Positions 25,554-37,871 are shown, counted from the first letter of the stretch. The stretch is DNA of 64,000 bases from Anaerolineaceae bacterium (GCA_009772985.1 WOUS01000001.1:367242-431241), one strand, 5' to 3'. Notes: generated from the sequence alone by a model not told the origin. Made by a program: numbers and translations.

Positions 25554-27410
25554 TTAGACCGCGACCTCGGCCACGGGCCGGTCCAGCGCCGGCTGTGTTT
25601 CGAACCCGCGTACGATCCCAATGTCGGCCAGGTGGAGCAGCATCAACAGGAACAACTGCACCTTCGGGGTCAGGCCTCCGGCCGCGTCCATGGCGGACCA
25701 ATTGATGAAACCGAGCGCTTCGCGGGCCGGGGCAAAGGCCGGGTCGCGCCGGGCGCGGGTGAGCGCGTCCTGCAGGAGCGGCGTAAGCCCGACCTGGTAC
25801 AGGTTCTGCGTGCCGCCGCGTCCGAATTTGGCGCGCCAGACGACCGGCGCGGGCAGCAGGCCTGTCATCGCCTGGCGCAGGATGGCTTTCCCTTGGAAGA
25901 CCGGCCGCCTCAAGGCCGGACCGGTGATGCGTTGTCCATCCCTCATCATCCAAAGTGAGGCGAGCAGCGGCGTGTGCAGGAACGGGACGCGGCCCTCGAC
26001 GGAATGGGCCATCAGCATCTTGTCCACGCGCAGCAGTTGGGAATAGGCCAGCTGGTACGTGCAGTCGAAATGGAGGAAGCGCTGCAAGCGCGTGCCGCGC
26101 GAGGCCTGCCATACCCGCTGGAATTCGTTGAAGTGAAAAGCGAGCCGTTCCCGGACGCCAGTCCCGGCCACCGATTCGTCGAAAAGCAGTCCGAGAGTCG
26201 CGGCGTTCGTGCGCCGCCTCGAGGCGTAAATGGAAAATATCGAGGCCGGAGGCAGGGGCGCTTTTGCCAGCGCGTGCCAGGGATACCCGCCGAAAAGTTC
26301 GTCGGACCCCTCGCCCAGCAGGACCACTTTGACCTGTGACTGGTGGAGCGCCTGCCCGAGGAAGAATGGCGTCAGGGCCTGGATGTTCGGCACCGGCTCT
26401 TCCAGGTGCCAGGCCATGCGCCGGAACAGGTTCTCCAGGTCGAGCACGCGGGCGTTCGCCACCACCTGCCGGATGCCCAATTTCTCGGAAACGCTCTTCG
26501 CAAAAGGCGTTTCGTCGCTTTCTTCGCCGTAGCCGACGGTGTAGCACAAAATGTCCGGGTTGATCCGGCTGGCCAGGGCGCAGACCGCGCTGGAATCCAG
26601 CCCGCCGGAGAGCGACATCGCCAGCGGCGCGTCGGAGACCAGGTGCGCCTCCACCGAGGCGGCCAGTTGCTCCCGCACGGACTCCGCGTCGATACCCTCT
26701 CCTCCTGCGCTGGCCTGAATTACATCCTCCAGCGAGAGGAAGCGCCGGAGCGAGCAGTCCACCCTGCCGGACTCCAGGTGTGCTTCCAGGATGTGGCCGG
26801 GAGGCAGTTGCCGGACATCCTTGTAAACCGTGTCGTGCGTCAGGTGAAAGCCGAAACTGGCGAGATCAATCACGACGGGCAGGTTGAATTCCCGCCGGAC
26901 AGACGGGTCGGCAAAAATGGCTTTGACCTCCGACCCGAAGAGCAGGCGGTTCGAGTCGGCGTAGTAGTAGAGCGGCTTGATGCCGAACGTGTCGCGCGCC
27001 AGCAGGAGGGTCTGACTGCGGCCATCCCAGAGCGCCAGGGCGAACATGCCCGCCATGCGGGCGAAAACATTCTTTCCCCATTCGAGGTACCCCTCGACAA
27101 CAACCTCCGTGTCGCCTGTTGTATGAAAAGCGTGGCCGAGGGATTCCAGTTCGGCGCGCAGGGATTTGAAATTATAGATTTCCCCGTTGAAAACGAGAAC
27201 AACGTCCGCGCTGTGGGCGTGGAATGGCTGTGCGTTGGCGTCCGAGAGGTCCACGATGCTCAGGCGGTTGTGTCCCAGCGCGAGGCGGCCATCCAGGGCG
27301 GAGAACAGCCCCGATCCGTCCGGCCCGCGGTGGTGCAGGCGCGCCACCATTTCCTCTGCAATCCTGGCAGGGAAAGGCTTGCTGGCAAAAGCGCCGGAGA
27401 TTCCGCACAT
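25554..27410 (-). CDS. asnB: Asparagine synthetase (glutamine-hydrolysing), AsnB type
   Basis: The 618-residue protein starts MCGISGAF with the catalytic Cys2 of the Ntn glutaminase domain, followed by RGPDGSG and FNGEIYNF. The C-terminal synthetase domain has SLSGGLDSSAVCALA (PP-loop) and LGEGSDELFGGY. In surface-glycan clusters such enzymes often amidate sugar carboxyl groups, for example of uronic or nonulosonic acids. That fits the UDP-sugar dehydrogenase in this locus, but free asparagine synthesis is equally possible. The stop of this gene and the flippase-like start are 18 bp apart. Confidence 0.93.
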   Translation of the reverse strand: MCGISGAFASKPFPARIAEEMVARLHHRGPDGSGLFSALDGRLALGHNRLSIVDLSDANAQPFHAHSADVVLVFNGEIYNFKSLRAELESLGHAFHTTGDTEVVVEGYLEWGKNVFARMAGMFALALWDGRSQTLLLARDTFGIKPLYYYADSNRLLFGSEVKAIFADPSVRREFNLPVVIDLASFGFHLTHDTVYKDVRQLPPGHILEAHLESGRVDCSLRRFLSLEDVIQASAGGEGIDAESVREQLAASVEAHLVSDAPLAMSLSGGLDSSAVCALASRINPDILCYTVGYGEESDETPFAKSVSEKLGIRQVVANARVLDLENLFRRMAWHLEEPVPNIQALTPFFLGQALHQSQVKVVLLGEGSDELFGGYPWHALAKAPLPPASIFSIYASRRRTNAATLGLLFDESVAGTGVRERLAFHFNEFQRVWQASRGTRLQRFLHFDCTYQLAYSQLLRVDKMLMAHSVEGRVPFLHTPLLASLWMMRDGQRITGPALRRPVFQGKAILRQAMTGLLPAPVVWRAKFGRGGTQNLYQVGLTPLLQDALTRARRDPAFAPAREALGFINWSAMDAAGGLTPKVQLFLLMLLHLADIGIVRGFETQPALDRPVAEVAV

Positions 27411-27413
27411 GGC

Positions 27414-28304
27414 TTAGCGCTTCCTCAACACCAGGATGAACGGCGTCTCCCAGTGCAGGCGGCGGCCCAGCCGGATGAGCAGGTCCACCAGGCGCAGGCG
27501 CTGCACGAGGCGCACCCAGCCCTTCAGTTTGCTCAACTGCGCCCAGTCCGAGAAGGCCGCCGTGCGCAGGCGTTCCTCCCAGGTGGACTGGCCCAGGTCG
27601 AGCACCTCCACCTGTTCGCGCAGCGGGGCGAGATACTTCATCAGGCGGCGGTAGTCAATCAGTTGCAAGTGGTTGAGGAAGGCGGGATTGCGTCCGAGCA
27701 GGCGGACGTAAAGTTTGGCGAGCGGTTTGGCGATGTGCGGGATCCACAGGATGGCGTAGTGTCCCTCCCACCATGAGCCGTAGTTCGGGAAGGCGAAGTG
27801 CAGGGTCCCGCCCGGCTTCCCCGACGCGGGGTCGGGACTTCGGAGGACGCGCACCGCCTCGGCCAGCACCGCGGCCGGGTCAGCCACGTGCTCGAAGACG
27901 GTGAACGAGCAGACCAGGTCCATCGTACCGGACGCGAACGGGAGCGACTCGCCGGCCGCGCGCGGAATGCGGTTGCCGGTCAGTCCGAGTTCGTCCTGGA
28001 CCGCGCGGCAGACCGCGGCCGAATCGGGGTTGGGTTCCACGCCGAAGGCCTGCACCCCCTCCCATTTGGCCGCGTACGAGACCAGGGTGCCGAAGCCGCT
28101 GCCGAGTTCCAGCATCCGCCCGCCCTGGGCGGGGAGCAGGGGGCGGACGCGGTTGAAGAGTTCGCGCGCCCGGTTCAGGTCCAGGTAGTCGCGCGCCAGT
28201 TTGGCCGGGTCCACCTTGACCACGCCGCGCAGCGCGTCCGACCGATGACGGGTGACGCGCTGGATCAGTTCGTCCGAGAGGGGAGGAATAACAGGGTGAG
28301 TCAT
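27414..28304 (-). CDS. Class I SAM methyltransferase with in-frame palindromic insertion
   Basis: This 296-residue protein has MLELGSGFGTLVSYA near 65-79, GVEPNPDSAAVC and LVCSFTVFEHVADP. After EAVRVLR it carries SPDPASGKPGG from the same 38-bp palindrome as the methyltransferase at 13548. A C-terminal helical part (LQLIDYRRLMKYL) resembles glycan methyltransferases. The start overlaps the stop of the pyruvyltransferase-like gene (ATGA). asnB begins directly upstream of its stop on the other side. Confidence 0.88.
   Translation of the reverse strand: MTHPVIPPLSDELIQRVTRHRSDALRGVVKVDPAKLARDYLDLNRARELFNRVRPLLPAQGGRMLELGSGFGTLVSYAAKWEGVQAFGVEPNPDSAAVCRAVQDELGLTGNRIPRAAGESLPFASGTMDLVCSFTVFEHVADPAAVLAEAVRVLRSPDPASGKPGGTLHFAFPNYGSWWEGHYAILWIPHIAKPLAKLYVRLLGRNPAFLNHLQLIDYRRLMKYLAPLREQVEVLDLGQSTWEERLRTAAFSDWAQLSKLKGWVRLVQRLRLVDLLIRLGRRLHWETPFILVLRKR
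27810..27847 (-). repeat. In-frame palindromic coding element, copy 2
   Basis: Identical over 38 bases to the element at 13965-14002, in the sense orientation of the host gene. It encodes SPDPASGKPGG at the equivalent structural position in a different methyltransferase. Confidence 0.88.
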
Positions 28305-29533
28305 AGTTTTCCGGCAACCAGGTCCTGCATCACCGCCAGGTTGGCCCGGACGGCGCGCTCCACGCCCTGCCGCACGGCCTCGCGTTCGGCGGGCAGGCTG
28401 GCAAGGATGGCCGCGGTGCGCTCGAAGGCGGCTTGCGGGGATTGCAGGAAACCGCCCAAGTCTACCACATTCGCGCCGAGGCCGAGAGCGTTCAGGATGT
28501 CGCCGCCCTTGAGGGTGTAACTCAGGTTCAGCGCCGGGACGCCGTAGCGCAGGGCGATGAGCGTGGAGTGCAGGCGCATCCCGATCATCAGGTCGAGGCG
28601 CGACATCATGGCGTAGTAGCCGGGCATGGACAGCGGCCCGTCGGTGAGCAGCACGTTTTCGTCGTCCGCGAAGCGGGCTTTCAGTCCGGCCAGCCAGGGC
28701 AGGTCGTCCTCCCATGGCAGGATGCCGGGCTGGTAGGCCGAGACGAGCAGGATGCGGGCATCGAGCTCGCGGCGCAGGGCGGCAACCAGCCAGGCGGCGC
28801 GTTCGGTCAGTTCGGCCATTTTGGCGAGCGAGCGCGCCCGGTACTTTTTCTTTGCCAGTTGATAAGGAAGCAGGCCGGACGAAAAATGGAACCACTGGCG
28901 GATGTTCAGCCCGACGACCGGACCCTTCGACCGGCTCAGGGCTTCGCCTTGCGCGTCCGCGAAAAACGAGTCCAGCCGCGCCCCTTCGACGGGGTCGGCG
29001 GCGCGGGCGTCCTGCTCGAAGCCGGGCAGGAAGATGGCGTCGTGCGCCAGGATACGGTGGGTTTCCGGGCGGATGCGGCCAATCAAATTGTACGTGCCGG
29101 GGTCGCGGGCGACGAAGGTATCCACCTGCTTCAGCGCCTGCCGGGCGAGAATCTGCCCGGCGCGGGTCGTGATCGGCCCCGCGCCCTGGAAGAGCGCCAC
29201 GATTTTCAGCCCCAGCATCCGGTACAGACGAAACGCGCCCCAAAGATAAAGCAGGCGCGCCAGGCTGGAATCATCCTGCATGTCCAGCCCGACCGCCCAC
29301 AGGACGGTATCCGCGCGACGCAGGGCGCGCCAGCCGGCGCGGTCCTGGAGCAGGTTCTTCAGCGGGCGGTATCTCAGGCCGGGATACGGCAGCGGCGGCA
29401 CATCCTCGTCTGCGCGGGAAAAGACGGTCACATCGTCCGCGCCGAGGTCGTGGAGGGCGCGCAGCACGCCCCAGCGGCTGGCGATGTCGCCGCGGTTGCC
29501 GAGGATGAAACGCGGCAGGACGAATGCGGTCAT
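28301..29533 (-). CDS. Polysaccharide pyruvyl transferase family protein
   Basis: The 410-residue protein has FILGNRGDIASRWGVLRAL at the N-terminus, ALFQGAGPITTRAGQILAR, VARDPGTYNLI and DLMIGMRLHSTLIALRYGVPALNLSY. This is the pattern of the CsaB/WcaK-like family that adds pyruvate ketals to sugars. Residues about 175-200 (ADPVEGARLDSFF and GEALSRSKG) carry in-frame dispersed-repeat sequence from 28923-28990. Overlaps of 4 bp on both sides place it in a tight operon with a methyltransferase and a GT4. Confidence 0.88.
   Translation of the reverse strand: MTAFVLPRFILGNRGDIASRWGVLRALHDLGADDVTVFSRADEDVPPLPYPGLRYRPLKNLLQDRAGWRALRRADTVLWAVGLDMQDDSSLARLLYLWGAFRLYRMLGLKIVALFQGAGPITTRAGQILARQALKQVDTFVARDPGTYNLIGRIRPETHRILAHDAIFLPGFEQDARAADPVEGARLDSFFADAQGEALSRSKGPVVGLNIRQWFHFSSGLLPYQLAKKKYRARSLAKMAELTERAAWLVAALRRELDARILLVSAYQPGILPWEDDLPWLAGLKARFADDENVLLTDGPLSMPGYYAMMSRLDLMIGMRLHSTLIALRYGVPALNLSYTLKGGDILNALGLGANVVDLGGFLQSPQAAFERTAAILASLPAEREAVRQGVERAVRANLAVMQDLVAGKL
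28923..28990. repeat. CCTTCGACCGGCTCAGG-type dispersed repeat inside coding sequence
   Basis: CCTTCGACCGGCTCAGGGC and a nearby CCCCTTCGACGGGG palindrome lie in frame within the pyruvyltransferase-like gene. A related tract is at 57317-57354. Confidence 0.7.
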
Positions 29534-30657
29534 CCCGTTACCTCGCGGAAGATGGCCTCGTAGCCGTCGGCCACGATTTCGATGTCGAAGCGGCGCGCCA
29601 GGTCACGGCTGATGCGGCGGGCTTGCGCCAGCGCGGCCGGGTCGGAGAGCAGACTTCGCAACGCGGCGGCCACCGCCTCGCCGTCGCCCGGCTCGGCCAG
29701 GAAACCGTTGCGCCCCGGCTCGACCAGTTCTACGAACCCGCCCACCTTGTTGGCGACAATCGCCAGTCCCATCGCCAGCGCCTGCACGCCGACCACCGGC
29801 AGCCCCTCTGAGAGCGAGGGCATGAAGAGCAGGTCGCTTTTGGCGAAATGGGAAATCACCTCCTCCGGCGTGACCCAGCCCGGCAGGCGGAAGCGCTCGC
29901 CCAGCCCGTGCGCGGCAATGGCCGCCTCGACCTGCGGGCGCAGCGGCCCGTCGCCGAGCATGGCGCAGGTCCACGGCAGATCACGCACCCGCGCGAGAAT
30001 TTCCACCAGCCCGACCGGGTCCTTCTGCGGCATGAACCTCCCGGCGAAGACGATGGCCGGCGGGGTGTGGACTGCCAGCGAGGCGGGCTTCAGCGCTTTC
30101 AAATCTACGCCGTTGGGGATGACCTCCACCCGGACCGGATACCTGCCGCGCGCCAGCGAGCGCGTGTACTCGCTGACCGCGGCCACCCGCTTCGCCCCGC
30201 GCCAGATGGGCGGCGTGAACGGAGAGAGCCAGCGGAACCAGTTCCCGGTCTTCTCCGGCACGCCGCCTGGCACGTCGCCCAGGTGGACGGTCAGCACGTA
30301 CGGGACCTTCGTGAGGCGGGACAAAGCCCAGGCCGCCGCCCCCGCCGGAACGGCAAAGTGGACGTGGATCACATCGGGGCGCCAGCGGCGGATGAAACGG
30401 AATCCGGCCCACAGTCCGGCGAGGACGAAGGCGGTCATGGCCGGGAGTCCGGCTTTATAAGGTAGTGTTCGCAAAGAGGGGAGTCGGACGACGCGCAGTC
30501 CGCCGCGCGTCTCCTCGCGCGGCAGGCCGCGCAGATGGGCGGTGAGGACGGTCAGTTCGTGGCCGCGGCGGGCCAGCGCGGTGCAGATGTCTTCGGCGGC
30601 CTTCCCGCCCCCGCCGCCGACCGGAGGAAATTCATGGATGAGCACCAGGATGCGCAT
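29530..30657 (-). CDS. Family 4 glycosyltransferase
   Basis: The 375-residue GT-B enzyme has EFPPVGGGGGKAAEDIC at the N-terminus, HVHFAVPAGAAAW, VIPNGVDLKAL, FAGRFMPQKDP and the EX7E region PSLSEGLPVVGVQALAMGLAIVANKVGG. It transfers a sugar from an activated donor to the growing glycan in the cytoplasm. It overlaps the pyruvyltransferase-like gene by 4 bp and follows a GT2 gene by 3 bp. The donor is unknown. Confidence 0.92.
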   Translation of the reverse strand: MRILVLIHEFPPVGGGGGKAAEDICTALARRGHELTVLTAHLRGLPREETRGGLRVVRLPSLRTLPYKAGLPAMTAFVLAGLWAGFRFIRRWRPDVIHVHFAVPAGAAAWALSRLTKVPYVLTVHLGDVPGGVPEKTGNWFRWLSPFTPPIWRGAKRVAAVSEYTRSLARGRYPVRVEVIPNGVDLKALKPASLAVHTPPAIVFAGRFMPQKDPVGLVEILARVRDLPWTCAMLGDGPLRPQVEAAIAAHGLGERFRLPGWVTPEEVISHFAKSDLLFMPSLSEGLPVVGVQALAMGLAIVANKVGGFVELVEPGRNGFLAEPGDGEAVAAALRSLLSDPAALAQARRISRDLARRFDIEIVADGYEAIFREVTG

Positions 30658-30660
30658 GGT

Positions 30661-31614
30661 TCACTTGCGCTTGCCGATGAATTCGCGCACGGTGTAGGTT
30701 GGTTTTTGCTGGGACTCGTGGTAGGTGCGCACGAGCAGTTCGGCGATGAGTCCCAGCAGGATGGACTGGAAGCCGAGCACGAAGAACAGCACACTGATCT
30801 GGAAGAAGGGCGAGCCGAGCACCGAGATGTCAAAAAAGATGCGCCGGATGGCGATGACCAGCAGGGTCAGCGCACTGACGAACATCAGCCCGATGCCGGT
30901 CCCGCCGAAGAGGTAGATGGGCTTGGCGGCGTAACTGAGCAGGAACTTGACCGTGAACAGGTCGAGCAGCACCTTGAGCGTGCGCTCCAGCCCGTATTTG
31001 GCCTTGCCGAATTTACGCGGATGGTGCTGCACCACCACCTCGGCAATCTTCGCCCCGAACGCGTGGGCGTAGACTGGGATGAAGCGGTGCATCTCGCCGT
31101 ACAGCCGGAACCCGCCCAGCACCTCGCGCCGGTACGCCTTGAGCGTGCAGCCGTAATCGTGCAAGTGGACGCCGGTGACGGTGGAGATCAACCAGTTGGC
31201 GACGTGGGAGGGCAGGTTGCGGGTGAGGGCGTTGTCCTTGCGCGTTTTGCGCCAGCCGCTGACCAGGTCGTAGCCCTCGTCCAGTTTGGCGAGCAGCATC
31301 GGGATGTCGGCGGGGTCGTTCTGCATGTCGGCATCCAGCAGGACGATGATCTCGCCGCGGGCGTGGTCAATCCCGGCGGCGATGGCGGCGGTCTGCCCAA
31401 AGTTGCGCCGGAAGACGACCACCGTGACGTGGCGCGGGTCTTTCTTCGCCAGGCCTTTGAGCACGGCCAGACTGCCGTCCTGACTGCCATCGTCCACGAA
31501 GACGATCTCCCAGTCGAGTTTCAACGGGTTCACCGTCCTGTGGATGGCGTCGAACAGGAGCGGAATATTCTCTTCTTCGTTGTAGACCGGCACAATCAGC
31601 GACAGGTACGGCAT
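30661..31614 (-). CDS. Family 2 glycosyltransferase, polyprenyl-phosphate type
   Basis: The 317-residue protein has SLIVPVYNEEENIPLL, VFVDDGSQDGSL, RNFGQTAAIAAGIDHA and IVLLDADMQNDPADI, plus two C-terminal transmembrane segments. This matches the ArnC/DPM/GtrB group that loads a sugar onto undecaprenyl phosphate. The start at 31614 has GGAGGAAG upstream. It directly follows the GT-C gene at 31698, which would use such a lipid-linked donor. Confidence 0.92.
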   Translation of the reverse strand: MPYLSLIVPVYNEEENIPLLFDAIHRTVNPLKLDWEIVFVDDGSQDGSLAVLKGLAKKDPRHVTVVVFRRNFGQTAAIAAGIDHARGEIIVLLDADMQNDPADIPMLLAKLDEGYDLVSGWRKTRKDNALTRNLPSHVANWLISTVTGVHLHDYGCTLKAYRREVLGGFRLYGEMHRFIPVYAHAFGAKIAEVVVQHHPRKFGKAKYGLERTLKVLLDLFTVKFLLSYAAKPIYLFGGTGIGLMFVSALTLLVIAIRRIFFDISVLGSPFFQISVLFFVLGFQSILLGLIAELLVRTYHESQQKPTYTVREFIGKRK

Positions 31615-31697
31615 GGCTTCCTCCGAAAATACAGACTTTACCACTTCAGCGGGAGAACCTCGACACAAGAGGTATTGCAGGCGATTTGCCCTGTCTT

Positions 31698-34013
31698 TTA
31701 TGGCGATGATGCAATCGGTTCCCATCTGTACAGGTATTGATCTGAAAACGCTCCCAGGTACTGGATCGTTTTATTGCCCGTTGAAATCGTTTCAAGAGGC
31801 AGTGCATTCAGCCAGTTCAAACGAAGTTTATCTATAACGATCCAGCCCGAATCATATTGGTCCACAACAGAAAAAATATAGTCTCTGGGGTTGTTTTGGC
31901 TGAGATTGAAGCAGTACATTGTTTCGAAATCCGGCTCTTCTTTCCATTGTGCGAAACTACAATAGACTGTTGAAATCAGAACATCATCTCTTGTTGCGTG
32001 TTCGAGCAGAAACGAATGAACTGGCCCAACATCATCGTGATATTCAAGAGTTATTGGCATGTCGCCATTTAGATTGTAAAAAGTGGGTAACAAAACCTGG
32101 TTGAAGTTAAATGACAGGAGTATGAGAACCAGCATCGTCAGATAAGAGTAGATCTTCTTGATAAAAACTACCTGGATGAAAATCCCAATGAGGTAACAGC
32201 CAATTCCTAACAGAGGAATATACCAGAATTCCAAATTGTTCATATGGCGAGGAGCCGAGAACATCTCATACTCGTAAAAAAAGTAAAAAGCCGCAAAGTA
32301 GGAAAAGAAAAGCGCTGTAAAAGCAGGGAATACGAAGGCATAACGTTTTAGGAGTATGCTGGTTAAAACTGCGCCAATTAATCCCAGTATGGGAATGATG
32401 GCTATCCTATTGAAAAACCATTGTTGAGGGGCGTTCGAAAAGAAATATTGTAATATTCCGTTATTAAATTTGGGGATGAGAGAAACATTTAAGTCCTGCT
32501 CGAGAAAAGTATATGTTCCATAAAGCACCAATGAACCGAGAATGAGCAGAAACGATATATTTAGTTTATCTTTTAGATTAACTTTGCCGAGGAGAAACAG
32601 ACCAAATACGCCATAGGCGATTACGATAACCCTAAAGGTTGAGGATTTATCGATAATGGATATATAGATAAGGGGAATTAATAAAGCCAATCCCAATGTG
32701 AATGTGTTGAGTTTGCATAACCGTTTCCAATCCCTTGCCAGGGCGAAGTGATCCGGGAACTTCTCGATGAACATGATCAGTCCATACACTGTCCAGTAAC
32801 AATAAAAGGGGTAATAGGCATATTCCCGGACGTTCCTGGATATCGCGATGGTCCAGGGATTGGTTGCGTACAGCAGGCAGGACAAAACAGCGATGGGCCG
32901 GTTTATTTTTCTGGTGATCAAATACAGCGGAACGATTGCCAGGGCGTTAAATAACACTCCTGGTAATCGGGCGACCCATATTTCGGCGCCAAACAACCCG
33001 AAGAAAAAGGATACTGGCAAAGTCACAATGAACATACCGCGCTGGTATATCGAATTCAAAGGCACACCATGTAATACTTGTTTTGCGGCATTCAGGTGGA
33101 TATATTCATCAGTATAAGGGCTAAGATTCTCTAAGTTGAAGATGCGAAGCAATATCGTTATAGTCACCAGCCCAAATATAATCAGCCATTCCGATTTCGA
33201 TGAGCGGCTCACAAGTGATATTTTTAGTTTGTCAAGAAATATTGATCGTTTCTGCCAAACCAAAATGCTCAACGCGCAAAACAGGAATGTAAAATTTACG
33301 GCGGTTAATGCCAATACAAATCCCCGCGACGCATACCAGGGGACATCGAAATTATATACATACAAGTATTCGTTTTCTTTTACCGAAAAAAGATCCAGGG
33401 ATTCATGGCTCCCATTCCATGCAATATCAATGTTCCCCGACAAGGGAGATTGGCGGAACATCAATATGGCCTTCCCGCCCGTTATTCCCCGCCATTCCAG
33501 GTTGTTATTTTCAGGGTCGATGAGAACGAGACTATTATCCACTCTTTCCCAACCCTGGTAACTCACCGTTTCATAGGAAATCTCCCCTGCCGATGTAGTG
33601 AACCAAAGCAGGGTTGTATCTTTACCTGCGGATTGTTGCAAAGCCGGTATGGAAATCTCGAGAGTTTGACGCGGCAATAAGAAATTGATATATCGTGCGG
33701 GTGATGTCCAGGCATTTGTGCCGCCAAACATTACAATTAGACCACCCAGAATACTCCCACCTATAAAGGCCCAGCGTGCGTTTTTTTTCATCCCATTCAA
33801 ACGAGGGATAATCCATAATTCGAGGAGAAAAAAATAGCCAATTGCACCAATCAGACCGGCGAGAATGGTTAAAAGCATTATGCGCTTACTAAATGCGGGA
33901 AAAATATCGATCAGCGCGTAACTATACAGCGAAAGAGCAAAGCCTGTCCCCAGCGCTAATGACATACACACACTGCGGCTTTTTGTATGTAAAAACGAAG
34001 CGATTCGTTGCAT
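31698..34013 (-). CDS. AT-rich GT-C (ArnT/PMT-like) glycosyltransferase
   Basis: This 771-residue membrane protein has an ArnT-like segment ENLSPYTDEYIHLNAAKQVLHG with the acidic DE pair of GT-C enzymes, then GVPLNSIYQRG and about a dozen transmembrane helices. An extra N-terminal region (about 1-270) contains three helices and a beta-rich extracytoplasmic domain. The gene is much more AT-rich than everything around it and uses different codons, suggesting recent transfer. GGAG precedes the ATG. The polyprenyl-sugar donor could come from the GT2 encoded next. Confidence 0.85.
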   Translation of the reverse strand: MQRIASFLHTKSRSVCMSLALGTGFALSLYSYALIDIFPAFSKRIMLLTILAGLIGAIGYFFLLELWIIPRLNGMKKNARWAFIGGSILGGLIVMFGGTNAWTSPARYINFLLPRQTLEISIPALQQSAGKDTTLLWFTTSAGEISYETVSYQGWERVDNSLVLIDPENNNLEWRGITGGKAILMFRQSPLSGNIDIAWNGSHESLDLFSVKENEYLYVYNFDVPWYASRGFVLALTAVNFTFLFCALSILVWQKRSIFLDKLKISLVSRSSKSEWLIIFGLVTITILLRIFNLENLSPYTDEYIHLNAAKQVLHGVPLNSIYQRGMFIVTLPVSFFFGLFGAEIWVARLPGVLFNALAIVPLYLITRKINRPIAVLSCLLYATNPWTIAISRNVREYAYYPFYCYWTVYGLIMFIEKFPDHFALARDWKRLCKLNTFTLGLALLIPLIYISIIDKSSTFRVIVIAYGVFGLFLLGKVNLKDKLNISFLLILGSLVLYGTYTFLEQDLNVSLIPKFNNGILQYFFSNAPQQWFFNRIAIIPILGLIGAVLTSILLKRYAFVFPAFTALFFSYFAAFYFFYEYEMFSAPRHMNNLEFWYIPLLGIGCYLIGIFIQVVFIKKIYSYLTMLVLILLSFNFNQVLLPTFYNLNGDMPITLEYHDDVGPVHSFLLEHATRDDVLISTVYCSFAQWKEEPDFETMYCFNLSQNNPRDYIFSVVDQYDSGWIVIDKLRLNWLNALPLETISTGNKTIQYLGAFSDQYLYRWEPIASSP

Positions 34014-34037
34014 AGTTTCTCCAAAAAGGGAATTCGA

Positions 34038-36734
<2,697 letters not shown>

Positions 36735-36743
36735 CCTGCTTTC

Positions 36744-37871
36744 CTACTTCTCGAACCCGTCCACGGCGCGGCGGGCGCGCTCCAGCCAGGTGTATTTTTC
36801 CACCGCGCGGCGGGCGTTGCGGCCAAGCATGTCGCGGCGCTGCGGGTCGGCCAGCAGCGCATCCAGCGCGGCGGACCAGGCCGCGGTCTCCTCCGGCGGG
36901 GCGAAGACGGCGGTGGACTCATCCAGCACTTCGCGCAGCACGGGCAGGTCGCTGGTCAGGATGGCGCGCCCGGCGGCCATGTACTCGAACATCTTCATCG
37001 GGCTGGAGACTTCCGCCGAGCGGCCCACCCCGGTGCTGATGCCGATGACGCGCCCGTAGGGCATCAGCAGGATGTCGGCCGCGGCCTGGTAGCGCGGAAG
37101 TTTTTCGTTCGGGACGAAGCCGGTAAAGGTGACGTTGCCCAGTCCCTGCGCCTCGGCGCGGGACCTCCAGCCTGCCACGTCCTCCGGGCGGCCCCCGGCC
37201 CAGACGAAGTGCGTCCGGCGGTGGGCGGCGGCGAGCGCCAGGAACAGGTCCGCGCCGCGGCCGGCGTAGAGATGCCCGGTGCAGACGACCGTCTGGGTTT
37301 CGGGCAGGCCGATCAAATGGCGGGCAGTTCCCGGGTCCGGCGGCGCGGCGAAGCGCTCGAGGTCCACGCCGTTCGGGGCGATGACCACGTCCGCTTTTTC
37401 CAGGCTGAGACGGAATTCGCGTTCGATGGCGCGCCGCAGCGCGTCGGTGATGAGCAGCAGGCGCTTGCGTCCGCGGGCGCGCAGGAACAGGCGGAACCAG
37501 AGCGGACCGACGAGGCCGGCCGGCAGGTCGTGCAGTTCGAGCACGACCGGCAGCCCGGCGAACAGGCCGAGCGCCGCGGACTGGAGCGGCCAGACGTAGA
37601 GCAACTCCGCGCCCGCCTGCCGCGCCCGGCGGACGGCAAGCCAGGTAAACATACGGCGGTTCACGGCGGGGAGGTGGATAATCTCGAAGGGCGTGGTCAG
37701 GCCGTAGTGGCTGACTAATTGTTGATTGCTGATTGCCAATTGTTGATTTTGCGGAACTAAAAGCGTGACTTCGTGGCCGAGTTGCGCCAGCGCCTGGCAG
37801 GCTTTCATGGCCTGGATGCTGTTGGCTGTGTCGGACGGGATGCGGGAGGTAGCGATGGCGAAGATTTTCAT
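36744..37871 (-). CDS. Family 4 glycosyltransferase
   Basis: The 375-residue GT-B enzyme has SQIPS-type N-terminal region TSRIPSDTANSIQAMKACQAL, VIAPNGVDLERF, CTGHLYAGRGADLFLAL and GRSAEVSSPMKMFEYMAAGRAILTSDLPVLREVL. Residues about 41-55 (QNQQLAISNQQLVSH) come from a word repeat at 37714-37750 that is not expected in the family. It overlaps the flippase stop by 4 bp. It probably adds one sugar of the repeat unit. Confidence 0.9.
   Translation of the reverse strand: MKIFAIATSRIPSDTANSIQAMKACQALAQLGHEVTLLVPQNQQLAISNQQLVSHYGLTTPFEIIHLPAVNRRMFTWLAVRRARQAGAELLYVWPLQSAALGLFAGLPVVLELHDLPAGLVGPLWFRLFLRARGRKRLLLITDALRRAIEREFRLSLEKADVVIAPNGVDLERFAAPPDPGTARHLIGLPETQTVVCTGHLYAGRGADLFLALAAAHRRTHFVWAGGRPEDVAGWRSRAEAQGLGNVTFTGFVPNEKLPRYQAAADILLMPYGRVIGISTGVGRSAEVSSPMKMFEYMAAGRAILTSDLPVLREVLDESTAVFAPPEETAAWSAALDALLADPQRRDMLGRNARRAVEKYTWLERARRAVDGFEK
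37714..37750. repeat. Word repeat inside GT4 coding sequence
   Basis: AATTGTTGATTG, CTGATTGCC and AATTGTTGATTT words repeat and encode NQQLAISNQQL in frame in the host glycosyltransferase. Confidence 0.8.
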
